Shown: piece by piece, positions 1-8,147 of the stretch
Numbering within the stretch: the first letter of the stretch is position 1
How the letters are laid out: every line of letters starts with the position of its first letter
NCBI GenBank assembly: GCA_946482165.1
Contig: CAMLQS010000021.1
Coordinates: 1 to 27,297 of the forward strand
Direction: 5' to 3'
DNA length: 27,297 nt
From: an uncultured Verrucomicrobiota bacterium
Lineage (GTDB): Bacteria; Verrucomicrobiota; Verrucomicrobiae; Opitutales; Opitutaceae
Made by a program: the position numbers and the translations under genes
The notes under the pieces: model-generated
Databases searched by the model: none
What the model was told of the DNA's origin: nothing
Seen by the model: the letters and a program-made list of their open reading frames with translations, nothing else

Positions 1-205
1 AATAACGCAGTCCGGCGAGGACCGGCTTTCTTCGCGGGGCGGCCGCAACCATCCGGATCGACGGCCGGCCAGGGACGCCGCCGGCGGCGGAAGGCCCCCG
101 CCCCGGACTATCTGGATTTCCCCGGGACGGTTTTGTCCCGGTCTCCGGCGTCGCCGGGCTTTACGTCCGCTCATCGGGTCCGCTTGATCCATTTTAACGT
201 CAACA
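1..205. other. Leading intergenic stretch with a 7-bp inverted repeat
   Basis: No convincing gene lies here. One plus-strand frame stays open from base 1, but it runs on as an overlapping frame of the pyrophosphatase and has no recognisable product. A minus-strand ATG at 50-52 opens a frame that leaves the window after 17 codons, so a divergent gene to the left is possible but cannot be judged. A perfect inverted repeat, CCGGGAC (122-128) and GTCCCGG (135-141) with a 6-base loop, lies about 65 bases before the first gene. It could be an operator or an mRNA hairpin; no T-run follows, so it is not a normal intrinsic terminator. Confidence 0.5.
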
Positions 206-1951
206 ATGACCACGGTCCCTTTTCCGAACGCCACCTACGTCATCGGGCACAAAAATCCCGACGCCGACTCGATCTGCGCCGCCATCGCCTACGCCGCCTA
301 CAAGGAGGCTCGCGGCCTCTACGGCTTCGTCCCCGCCCGGGCGGGCAACTCGAATGCTCGCATCGACGCCATCCTCCAGCGGTTTCATCAACCCCTCCCC
401 GTCCTCCTCACCGACGTCACCCCCCGCGTGCGCGACGTGATGGTGACCAACGTCGTCTCCGTCCCCCAGGAGGCCACTTGCGCCGAGGCGCTCGAACTGA
501 TCGACGAGCACGATGTCCGGGTGCTCCCGGCTCTCACCCCCGACCAGCGCGTGATCGGCACCGTTTCCATCTTTCAACTTGGCGGCTTCTTTGTGCCCAA
601 GGTTCGCGCCTTGCGGGAAATGAGGAAGGTCCAGACCTCGCTAAACCATATCGTGCGCGCCCTTCGCGCCCGCGTGGAGCACCTTCCCGAGCCGTCGCGC
701 GACCAGGAGCTTTTCGTCCGTGTCGGCGCGATGGACGTGAAGTCTTTCGGCAAAGCCGCGCACAGCGACGGAATCCTGCCTGAGCAGTCCATCATCATCG
801 TCGGCGACCGCAGCGACATTCAGCAGCGCTCGATCGAGATGGGCGTGCGCCTTCTTGTCATCACCGGCAACCTCCCCGTCGAGGACAACATCATCCAGCT
901 CGCCCGCGCAAAGGGCGTCGCGCTCATCGTCAGCCCCTACGACACCGCCACGTCCGCCTGGCTCGTCCGCTCCGCGACCAAGCTCGACCGCCTCATCGAC
1001 CGAAAGTTCGCCTCCGTCTCGCCCGATCTTCGTCTCTCCGAGGTCCGCAAGAAAGTCGCCACCAACAACACCACCGCCTATATGGTGCTTGGCGACGACG
1101 GCCGCCTCCAAGGCATCCTCACCCGCACCGACATCCTCAAGCCCGCCCGCACGAAGCTCGTGCTCGTCGACCACAACGAAATGACCCAGGCCGTCGCGGG
1201 CGCCGCCGAAGTCACGATCACCGAGATCATCGACCACCACCGGCTCGGCTCGCTGGCCACCCAGCAACCCATCCTCTTCATCAACGACCCCGTCGGTTCC
1301 ACCTGCACGATCATCGCCGAGCTTTTCCGCCGCGATGGTCTCGCCCCGTCGCCGGACATCGCCGGCGTGCTCATGGGTGGAATCATTTCCGACACCCTTA
1401 ATCTCCAAGGCCCGACCACCACCGAAAAAGACGCGACGCTGCTCGCCTGGCTCTCGCGCCTTGCCGGGGTCGATCCCCGCCAGCTCGCCGACCTGATCTT
1501 CAGCTCGGGCTCCGTCATCCTGGCCAATCCCCCCGAAAAGGTCGTCCGCTCCGACTTCAAGATCTACGAGGAGGACGGCGTGCGTTTCGCCGTTTCCCAG
1601 GTCGAGGAACTTGGTTTTGGCAATTTCTGGAGCCACTCCAAGGCCCTCGCCCGCGCGCTCGACGAACTCTGCACGCAGGAACGCCTTTGCTTCGCCTGTC
1701 TCCTCGTCACCGACATCAACACCCAGAACTCGCTCCTCCTCTTCAAGGGCGACCCCGAGCTCCCCAAGCGCATCACCTACCCCGGCGTCGAAGGCGACGA
1801 GATCTTCGACCTGCCCGGCATCGTCAGTCGCAAGAAACAGCTCATCCCCTACCTCGGAACCTTGCTTAAGGAGCTCGCGAACGACGGAGTTACGCCCATC
1901 GCCCGGGCCCCCGCCACCACGGCGCCTTTCTCGGCCCCCAAGACGTCCTGA
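206..1951 (+). CDS. Manganese-dependent inorganic pyrophosphatase with CBS and DRTGG regulatory insert (family II)
   Basis: Likely cytoplasmic enzyme hydrolysing pyrophosphate to two phosphates, pulling biosynthetic reactions forward. The 581-residue protein opens with the DHH-type metal motif GHKNPDADSI (about residues 14-23). The DHH domain is then interrupted by a regulatory insert: a first CBS domain (about 70-125), a DRTGG-like region (about 170-260) and a second CBS domain (about 265-315). The catalytic part resumes with VDHNE (D322, H323) and the diagnostic IDHHR (D343, H344, H345), then a DHHA2 domain to about 560. In this family CBS domains bind adenine nucleotides and tune activity; that ligand is family knowledge. 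The ATG at 206 places the motif where expected. No Shine-Dalgarno sequence precedes it. Family assignment is secure. Confidence 0.93.
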   Translation: MTTVPFPNATYVIGHKNPDADSICAAIAYAAYKEARGLYGFVPARAGNSNARIDAILQRFHQPLPVLLTDVTPRVRDVMVTNVVSVPQEATCAEALELIDEHDVRVLPALTPDQRVIGTVSIFQLGGFFVPKVRALREMRKVQTSLNHIVRALRARVEHLPEPSRDQELFVRVGAMDVKSFGKAAHSDGILPEQSIIIVGDRSDIQQRSIEMGVRLLVITGNLPVEDNIIQLARAKGVALIVSPYDTATSAWLVRSATKLDRLIDRKFASVSPDLRLSEVRKKVATNNTTAYMVLGDDGRLQGILTRTDILKPARTKLVLVDHNEMTQAVAGAAEVTITEIIDHHRLGSLATQQPILFINDPVGSTCTIIAELFRRDGLAPSPDIAGVLMGGIISDTLNLQGPTTTEKDATLLAWLSRLAGVDPRQLADLIFSSGSVILANPPEKVVRSDFKIYEEDGVRFAVSQVEELGFGNFWSHSKALARALDELCTQERLCFACLLVTDINTQNSLLLFKGDPELPKRITYPGVEGDEIFDLPGIVSRKKQLIPYLGTLLKELANDGVTPIARAPATTAPFSAPKTS

Positions 1952-2067
1952 GTGCAGATCCGGCCCCTGGGCCGGCTCGGACATGCATACGAGGACGCGA
2001 GGACGCGGCTAATGCCTCGCCTACCCGCCGGCCGTCGCCATCATTCTCCGGCACCGACCGCCCGTCG

Positions 2068-4710
2068 ATGTTCCTCTCCCTCGAAGACAAGCTCCCAGCC
2101 TTTCTCCGCGGACGCGTCGGAATCGCGCTCGTGGCCTTGGTCGGCTTTTCCGTCTCGCTCGGCATCGCCTGGGCCTTGCGCCGCACCGAAGACCGCGGCC
2201 TCCGCCAGGAATTCGAACGCCGGGCCGAGCTCCGCAACGAACTGCTTCGCGCCAACCTCAAAGAATACGACGGCGCCCTTTTCGCCCTGCGGCTCCTCGC
2301 CGAAAACTCCGAGTTCCTCAGCCCCGCCGAGTTCGACCACGCCGCGCGCCGCCTTGTCGCCCGCGTTGGCGAGATCCAGGCCATCCAGTGGGCGCCCCTG
2401 GTCGATACGCATGATCTGACCGACTTCACCGCGCGCATGCAGGCCTTGATCGGCCACGAGTTCACGCCCCGCGAAAGGGACGACGACGGCACGCTCCACC
2501 CCATCCGCCAGCCCTCCTCCCGCGGAGAGCACGCCATCATCACCTACATCTATCCCCTCGCCGGCAACGAAGCCGCCTTGGGCTACGATATTTTCACCGC
2601 CCCGTCCGCGCCAACCCTGCGCCAGGCCCGGGCCCGCCCGGGCGTCTTCGGGCTCAGCGCGCCCTTCCATCTCGTCCAAGGCGGCAGCGGCTTCGTTTTT
2701 TGCCTCTACCTTTCGCCAGTTTCCAAGCGTGACCAGGCCTCCTTGAGCGGCGGCGGCTTTATCCAGATCGTGCTGCGGATCGACGACAGCTTCGCGCAGC
2801 TGTTCAACTACTCCATTCAGCCGATCCACGACACCCTCATCATCGACGTCACGGACGGCCTTTCGGTCCCGATCTACCATCACAGCGAGAAAGACAGGCC
2901 CGCCCTTCTGCCCGACTCGACCCCGGCCGATTTCATCACGCCCGACACCCTGGTGAAGGACCTTTCCATCGGCGGACGCCTTTGGCGCGTTTACTTTCGC
3001 CCCAACGAGGCCTGGGTCGCTTCGCGCCGCACGTTGTCCCCTTTCCTCTCCATCCTCGGCGGCGGACTCCTCACCCTCGTCAGCGCGGCCTACCTGCACA
3101 ACCTTGGCCGCCAGACCCGCCGCATTCGACGCGAAGTCGAGCTCCGCACCGCCGAGCTCAACGAAAGCCGGGCCCTCCTCGACGAGATCATCGACCACAA
3201 CCCCAGTGTCATCTGGGTCAAAGACACCGCGTTTCGCTACCAGCTCGTCAACCTCAGCTTCGCCGCCTGCTACAATCTGCCGCGCTCCGAGATCCTGGGG
3301 CGCACGGATGAGATTCTCCAGCCATTGGAAACCGCGCGACAGATGGAGAGCCTCGACGCGCGCATCCTGGCCACCGGCGAGACCGTGTCGTTCGAAGGTC
3401 AATACCAGATGCCCGCCGGCCGGCGCACCTACCTCGTCTCCAAATTCCCCGTGCGCCGCGTCGACGGCAGCATCTGCGGCGTGGCCGGCATCGCCACCGA
3501 TATCACGGAGCTCCGCGACGCCGAAGCCAGCCAGCGCACCATCGAGCGCAAGCTCCAGGAGGCGCAGAAGCTGGAAAGCCTCGGCGTTCTCGCAGGCGGC
3601 GTGGCCCACGATTTCAATAACCTCCTCACCGGCATCCTCGGCCACGCCAACCTCGTCCGCGTCCAGCTCCCCGACGACCACCCCTTCCAGTCCTCGCTGC
3701 GCCAAATCGAGAACGCTTCGCTGCGCGCCGCGGAGCTCTGCCGCCAAATGCTCGCCTATTCCGGCCGCGGCCGCCTCGAAGTTCGCCCCATCGAGCTGGG
3801 CGAACTCGTCCGCGATACCACCTCGCTTCTCGAACTGTCCCTCGCGCGCCGCGCCCGCCTCCGCTTCGACCTGGCCCCCGGCCTTCCCCTGGTGATCGCC
3901 GACATCACCCAGATTCGGCAAATCATCATGAACCTCGTGCTCAACGCGTCCGAGGCGCTCGTCGACGGCGACGGCGACATCACCCTCCGCACCCGCGCCC
4001 TCCGCGCGGACAACACGCTCTTCGCCACCTGCGTCTTCGCTCCCGAACTTCCCCCCGGCGACTACGTCCTGCTCGAGATCTCCGACACCGGCTGCGGCAT
4101 GGCCCGCGAAACGATCGCCCGAATCTTCGATCCCTTTTTCACCACCAAGTTCACCGGCCGCGGCCTCGGCCTCGCCGCCGTCCTGGGCATCGTCCGTGGC
4201 CACCAAGGCGCTCTCCGCGTCGAAAGCGCGCCCGGTCGCGGCACGACCTTCCGCATATACTTTCCCGTCGCCCCGGATTCAGCCGTCCGTGGAGCGCCCG
4301 TCGCCGAGCCCCCGGTCGCAACGCCCATCGGCAGTCGCATTCTTCTCGTCGACGACGAACCCGCCGTCCTCGAAACCGCCACCCAGCTTCTCGAAGCCTG
4401 CGGCCACGCGGTCACCGCGTGCACGGACGGCGACGCCGCCCTGCGCGCCTTCTCCGCCGCCTCCGGTGCATTCGACGCCGCGATAATCGATCTGACCATG
4501 CCCGGCCTCGGCGGCGCCGAGCTCCTCCGCCGACTGCGCGAGAAAACGCCCGACCTTCCCGTCCTCGTCATCAGCGGCTACACCGAGCACGAAGGCGCCG
4601 CCGACCAGCTCCTCGCCTCTCCGCGCGTCGCGTTTCTTTCCAAGCCCTTCAGCCTCGCCGCCATCCGCGCCAAGCTCGCCGGGCTCCTGCACCCCTCCGG
4701 CCCGGCCTAG
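2068..4710 (+). CDS. Hybrid sensor histidine kinase (CHASE-PAS-HisKA-HATPase-REC)
   Basis: Membrane sensor kinase of 880 residues with an attached receiver. Order: first membrane helix (about 17-36), an extracytoplasmic CHASE-like domain (about 75-300), a second helix (about 325-345), a short coiled linker, a PAS domain (about 365-475), HisKA with the phospho-acceptor in GGVAHDFNN (H514), HATPase_c with the N box (NLVLNASEAL), the G1 box (DTGCGM), an F box (FDPFFTTKF) and G2 (GRGLGLAAV), then a receiver domain with acidic pair DDE, phospho-acceptor D808 in IIDLTMPG and the conserved Lys in LSKPF. CHASE domains bind small extracellular ligands; the ligand here is unknown. No separate response regulator or Hpt protein is adjacent, so it is an orphan. 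The 116-base gap before it carries a tandem GAGGACGC (1991-2006). Confidence 0.93.
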   Translation: MFLSLEDKLPAFLRGRVGIALVALVGFSVSLGIAWALRRTEDRGLRQEFERRAELRNELLRANLKEYDGALFALRLLAENSEFLSPAEFDHAARRLVARVGEIQAIQWAPLVDTHDLTDFTARMQALIGHEFTPRERDDDGTLHPIRQPSSRGEHAIITYIYPLAGNEAALGYDIFTAPSAPTLRQARARPGVFGLSAPFHLVQGGSGFVFCLYLSPVSKRDQASLSGGGFIQIVLRIDDSFAQLFNYSIQPIHDTLIIDVTDGLSVPIYHHSEKDRPALLPDSTPADFITPDTLVKDLSIGGRLWRVYFRPNEAWVASRRTLSPFLSILGGGLLTLVSAAYLHNLGRQTRRIRREVELRTAELNESRALLDEIIDHNPSVIWVKDTAFRYQLVNLSFAACYNLPRSEILGRTDEILQPLETARQMESLDARILATGETVSFEGQYQMPAGRRTYLVSKFPVRRVDGSICGVAGIATDITELRDAEASQRTIERKLQEAQKLESLGVLAGGVAHDFNNLLTGILGHANLVRVQLPDDHPFQSSLRQIENASLRAAELCRQMLAYSGRGRLEVRPIELGELVRDTTSLLELSLARRARLRFDLAPGLPLVIADITQIRQIIMNLVLNASEALVDGDGDITLRTRALRADNTLFATCVFAPELPPGDYVLLEISDTGCGMARETIARIFDPFFTTKFTGRGLGLAAVLGIVRGHQGALRVESAPGRGTTFRIYFPVAPDSAVRGAPVAEPPVATPIGSRILLVDDEPAVLETATQLLEACGHAVTACTDGDAALRAFSAASGAFDAAIIDLTMPGLGGAELLRRLREKTPDLPVLVISGYTEHEGAADQLLASPRVAFLSKPFSLAAIRAKLAGLLHPSGPA

Positions 4711-4986
4711 GCCGCCCAAGTCCGCTGACTGATAGGCTCCGAATTGCCGAGGACGCGCGGCCCAAACGGGGCGGTCCTTCCGACAGTCTGCCGCGGCGCC
4801 CTCTCGCGGTGTTAGCCCTCTCCGTCCGAACGGTTCGAACACCTTTGGGCTTCAGTTCAACCGTGTCGGATATACGGGTGGACGTCGCAAGCCCCCCTTG
4901 GCGTGTCCCCTCCTCCCCCCGGAGACGCGCACAACCCCGCCCTCATCCGGCCGCCATCGACGACACCCGTTTCCCCGGTCTGCGCC
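4711..4986. promoter_or_regulatory. Region upstream of the LacI-family gene, with a small palindrome
   Basis: No gene is supported between the sensor kinase stop and the LacI start; the true non-coding stretch may reach about 5200 if the LacI start is later than annotated. It holds a palindrome, CGAAC-G-GTTCG (4827-4837), a plausible autoregulatory operator for the downstream regulator because LacI-family sites are short palindromes. An AT-richer patch near 4868-4875 (GGATATACGG) could hold a -10 element, but no matching -35 at proper spacing is obvious. Both are weak, sequence-only suggestions. Confidence 0.25.
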
Positions 4987-6216
4987 ATGCCCTCGAAACC
5001 CCGGCCGAGATCGAAGGCGACACTCCGCGTTTCACCCCAACCCCACCCCGTGCCCAACACCCCGTCGAGAACACCGTTCGCGTCTGGCAATCCGGCCATC
5101 CCGGAATCATCGCCGCCGCCTCCGTCAAGCGCACGTTTAGGCTCCTCGCGCCCGCCCTTCTCCGACCATCCCCCCGGCCCCGGGCCGACGACCGAGGCGT
5201 CGACCTCGGTCTCCATCCGCGACATCGCGCGCCGGCTGCGCGTGAGCCACAGCACCGTGTCGCGCGCCCTGCGCGACGACCCGCGCATCTCCGCCGCCAT
5301 GCGCGCGCAAGTGCGCGAGATCTCGCGCGAGCTCGGATACCAGCCCGACCCCATGCTGGCCGCGCTTGCGCACTACCGGGGGCACCGCGGCGAACGTCCC
5401 GTCCAGTCCGAGCTTGCCTGGATAAACAGCTGGTCCGTCCCGAGGCAGCTCCGCGCCTTTCGTGAATTCGACCTTTATTGGCAAGGGGCGTCGGACGAAG
5501 CCGCGCGCGAGGGATTTCGCCTCACCGAGTTCGCGTTCGATCAGGGCATGTCGGCCGCCCGACTCGCCACGATATTCAAGGCGCGCAACATCCGCGGGCT
5601 CCTCATCCCTCCCTGCGGCAACGCCAAAATCGACTGGACCGGTTTTCCCTGGGACGCGTTCTCCGTCGTGCGCTTCGGACACTCGGTGATCACCCCCCGC
5701 GCCCACCTCGTCACCAGCAATCAACTACATAACGGGTTTCTCGCCTACCGCCGCGTCCGCGAGAAAGGCTACCACCGCATCGGCCTCGTCATCTCCGGAC
5801 AGGCCATGACCCGCTTCGCCGCCGGCTACCTCTTCGCGCAAATGAAGACGGCGTCCGATCCCGCCCTGCCCCCGCTTCAACTCGCGCTCGCGGGCGAAGC
5901 GCATGATCGCGGCCAGCTCGACGCATGGCTGCGCGACCACCGCCCCGATGCGATTCTGACGGATCGCCAGGAACTCCCGCCCATGCTGAGGCACCTCGGC
6001 CTGCGCGTGCCCGACGACGTTGGCCTCGCGGCCTTCAGCGTGCTCGACGGCGGCGTGGACGCCGGCATCGACCAGAACTCCTCCGAGATCGGGCGCAGCG
6101 CCCTGCGACTGCTCTCCTCGCTCATCCTACATCAGGAACGCGGTCTCCCGGCCATCTGCCGCGAACTGCTCATCGAGGGTCGCTGGGTGGACGGTGCCAG
6201 CCTGCCCAGCCGGTGA
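4987..6216 (+). CDS. LacI-family transcriptional regulator
   Basis: DNA-binding repressor or activator answering to a sugar-like ligand. The helix-turn-helix and hinge are clear from about residue 76: IRDIARRLRVSHSTVSRALR, then LGYQPDPMLAAL. A periplasmic-binding-protein-like ligand domain follows (about 135-410), of the divergent type common in Verrucomicrobiota. The start is uncertain. The ATG at 4987 gives a 75-residue Pro/Ser-rich N-terminus with AGA, ACA and TCA codons unusual for this window. A GTG at 5050 is the other in-frame candidate, and an ATG at 4903 would lengthen it further; no conventional start lies just before the HTH. The next gene on the same strand is a secreted polysaccharide lyase, a likely target. 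Family certain; start and target inferred. Confidence 0.85.
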   Translation: MPSKPRPRSKATLRVSPQPHPVPNTPSRTPFASGNPAIPESSPPPPSSARLGSSRPPFSDHPPGPGPTTEASTSVSIRDIARRLRVSHSTVSRALRDDPRISAAMRAQVREISRELGYQPDPMLAALAHYRGHRGERPVQSELAWINSWSVPRQLRAFREFDLYWQGASDEAAREGFRLTEFAFDQGMSAARLATIFKARNIRGLLIPPCGNAKIDWTGFPWDAFSVVRFGHSVITPRAHLVTSNQLHNGFLAYRRVREKGYHRIGLVISGQAMTRFAAGYLFAQMKTASDPALPPLQLALAGEAHDRGQLDAWLRDHRPDAILTDRQELPPMLRHLGLRVPDDVGLAAFSVLDGGVDAGIDQNSSEIGRSALRLLSSLILHQERGLPAICRELLIEGRWVDGASLPSR

Positions 6217-6231
6217 AGCAAGCGCCGGGCC

Positions 6232-6244
6232 CGCGATCATCGCG
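6232..6244. promoter_or_regulatory. 13-bp palindrome just after the LacI gene
   Basis: CGCGAT-C-ATCGCG, two perfect 6-base arms around a central base, lies 16 bases beyond the LacI-family stop and about 180 bases before the lyase. It could be a LacI-family operator or the stem of an mRNA 3' end; no T-run follows. Function not shown. Confidence 0.35.
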
Positions 6245-6295
6245 CCACGCGCCGACCGAAAGGAGGGCGCTTGGTCGCGGGAGATGAGTATCCAC

Positions 6296-6311
6296 GCGCA
6301 CCACGGTGCGC
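6296..6311. promoter_or_regulatory. 16-bp inverted repeat upstream of the lyase gene (candidate operator)
   Basis: GCGCACC-AC-GGTGCGC is a perfect inverted repeat with 7-base arms and a 2-base spacer, 114 bases before the lyase ATG. It overlaps a second perfect palindrome, GGTGCGCACC (6305-6314). Between a LacI-type regulator and a polysaccharide lyase this is the best operator candidate in the window. No -35/-10 pair could be identified confidently nearby. Confidence 0.4.
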
Positions 6312-6425
6312 ACCGCGCCCCTCGCTCTTCGACGGGGCCTCGCGACAGACCTCATGCGGCATCCCCGCCCCGGCGTCTCCTGTCCTTCGGCAGCCGACCT
6401 CAACCCCCGATAACCCCAAACCCCG

Positions 6426-8024
6426 ATGCACCTGTTGAAACTCGTGGCCGTAGGCATGGCCGCATGCGCCCTGACCACCGCCTCCGCCCTCTCCGCCTCC
6501 CACCCTGGCATGCTCCACACCGAGGCCGACTTCCTCCGCATGAAAACCCAGGTCGCCGCCAACGTCGGCGGCAGCCCGTGGGTCTCCGGCTGGAACCGCC
6601 TCATCGCCAACTCGCACGCCCAGAGCACCTACGTCCAGCGCCCCCAAGCCACCGTCAGCCGCGGCGGCACCGGAGACAACTCCGCCATCCTCTACAACGA
6701 CGTCCACGCCGCCTACCAAAACGCCCTCCGCTGGAAAATCACCGGCGACGCCGCTCACGGCAACAAGGCACGCGACATCCTCAACGACTGGTCCGCCACC
6801 CTCACCACCGTCACCGGCAACGCCGACCGCTTCCTCGCCGCCGGCATCTACGGCTACCAGTTCTGCAACGCCGCCGAAATCATGCGGGGCTACCCCGGCT
6901 TCGACATCGCCCGCTTCAAGACGATGATGTTGAATGTCTTTTACCCGCTCAACAACGACTTCCTGGTCAATCACAACGGCGCCTGCATCACCAACTACTG
7001 GGCCAACTGGGATCTCTGCAACATGAGCTCCGTCCTGGCCATCGGCATCCTCTGCGACGACCAGGCCAAGATCGACCAAGCCATCAACTACTTCAAAACC
7101 GGGGCGGGCAACGGCGCCATCACGAAGGCCATCCCCTTCCTCCACTCCGGCGGACTCAACCAAATGCAGGAAGCCGGTCGCGATCAAGGCCACTGCACTC
7201 TCTCGGTCGGCTTGATGGCCGCCTTCTGCGAGATGGCATGGAACCAAGGCCACGACCTCTATTCCTACAGCGGCAGCCGCTTCCAAGGCGGCGCCGAATA
7301 CGTCGCCCGCTACAACCGCGGCCTCGACGTGCCCTTCACCACCTACACCTGGGGCAACGGAACCAACTGCGCGCAGATGAGCCATACCGCCGTATCCTCC
7401 GCCGGTCGCGGCAACACCCGTCCCATTTGGGGCAGCGTCGTCGGCCACTACTCCGGACGCAAAGGCCTCGCGATGGTCGAAAGCAAGGCCTACGCCACCG
7501 CCCTCGGCACCGAAGGCGGCGGAGGCGACTACGGCAATGGCGGCGGCTTCGATCAACTCGGCTTCGGCGACCTCTGCTTCAACCGCACCATCGGCGGCGC
7601 CGCCCTCGTGGCCAACGGCACCTACAGCCTGCAAAACCGCGCCAGCGGCAAGATGCTCGACAACCTCGGCGCCACCACCAACGGCGCCGGCGTGGGCCAA
7701 TGGGCCGACGGCTCCAGCAACAACCAGAAATGGACCCTCGCCTACTCCAACGGCTACTACACCCTGACCTGCGTCACCGGCGGCAAACGCCTCGACAGCC
7801 TGGGCAACTACGCCAACGGCACGACCATCGGCCAATGGTCGGTCGGCGCCAGCACGAACCAGCAATGGATCCTCATCCCCACCAACTCGGGTTACTACAA
7901 AGTCGTCAACCGCGCCACCGACAAGTGCCTCGACACCTCCGGCGCGACCACCGACGGCGCGATCATGAAACTCTGGGCCAACGGCAATAGTAACAACCAG
8001 CAGTGGCGCTTCGTCGCCCCCTGA
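6426..8024 (+). CDS. Secreted alginate-lyase-family polysaccharide lyase with C-terminal ricin-type lectin domain
   Basis: Probable exported enzyme cleaving a uronic-acid polysaccharide by beta-elimination. A signal peptide spans about residues 1-24. The alpha-helical alginate_lyase domain (about 40-340) has the motif TNYWANWDLCN (about 189-200) and MQEAGRDQGH (about 246-256), the latter holding likely catalytic or binding Arg and His residues. These motifs recall lyases of the PL38 type, some acting on glucuronan, so alginate itself is not assured. From about residue 398 three beta-trefoil repeats end in QKW, QQW and QQW, a carbohydrate-binding ricin/CBM13-like module that should hold the enzyme on substrate. 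The adjacent LacI-type gene suggests substrate-dependent control. The ATG at 6426 fits the signal peptide. Confidence 0.88.
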   Translation: MHLLKLVAVGMAACALTTASALSASHPGMLHTEADFLRMKTQVAANVGGSPWVSGWNRLIANSHAQSTYVQRPQATVSRGGTGDNSAILYNDVHAAYQNALRWKITGDAAHGNKARDILNDWSATLTTVTGNADRFLAAGIYGYQFCNAAEIMRGYPGFDIARFKTMMLNVFYPLNNDFLVNHNGACITNYWANWDLCNMSSVLAIGILCDDQAKIDQAINYFKTGAGNGAITKAIPFLHSGGLNQMQEAGRDQGHCTLSVGLMAAFCEMAWNQGHDLYSYSGSRFQGGAEYVARYNRGLDVPFTTYTWGNGTNCAQMSHTAVSSAGRGNTRPIWGSVVGHYSGRKGLAMVESKAYATALGTEGGGGDYGNGGGFDQLGFGDLCFNRTIGGAALVANGTYSLQNRASGKMLDNLGATTNGAGVGQWADGSSNNQKWTLAYSNGYYTLTCVTGGKRLDSLGNYANGTTIGQWSVGASTNQQWILIPTNSGYYKVVNRATDKCLDTSGATTDGAIMKLWANGNSNNQQWRFVAP

Positions 8025-8047
8025 ACTTCGGCGCCGCGACCAACGCG

Positions 8048-8094
8048 GGAGGAGAACGGTCATTCCCGTCCGTCCTCCTCCTGCTCCTCTTTTC
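8048..8094 (+). terminator. Possible imperfect terminator after the lyase gene
   Basis: GGAGGA (8048-8053) can pair with TCCTCC (8073-8078), and ACGG (8056-8059) with CCGT (8066-8069), followed by a pyrimidine-rich stretch ending in TTTT. The stem is interrupted and the T-run short and displaced, so this is only a suggestion. Confidence 0.25.
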
Positions 8095-8147
8095 AAGGAG
8101 CGATTTCCCGCCCGAGTTCCTCGTCCCCCCGACCTCCATTCAACCCC

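Noticed and set aside
1..52. Possible divergent gene starting at the ATG complementary to 50-52
   Set aside because: Only 17 codons are visible before the window edge and nothing recognisable is encoded.
2041..4206. Minus-strand frame of 721 codons opposite the sensor kinase
   Set aside because: Shadow of the kinase gene; no recognisable domain, while all histidine-kinase boxes are intact on the plus strand.
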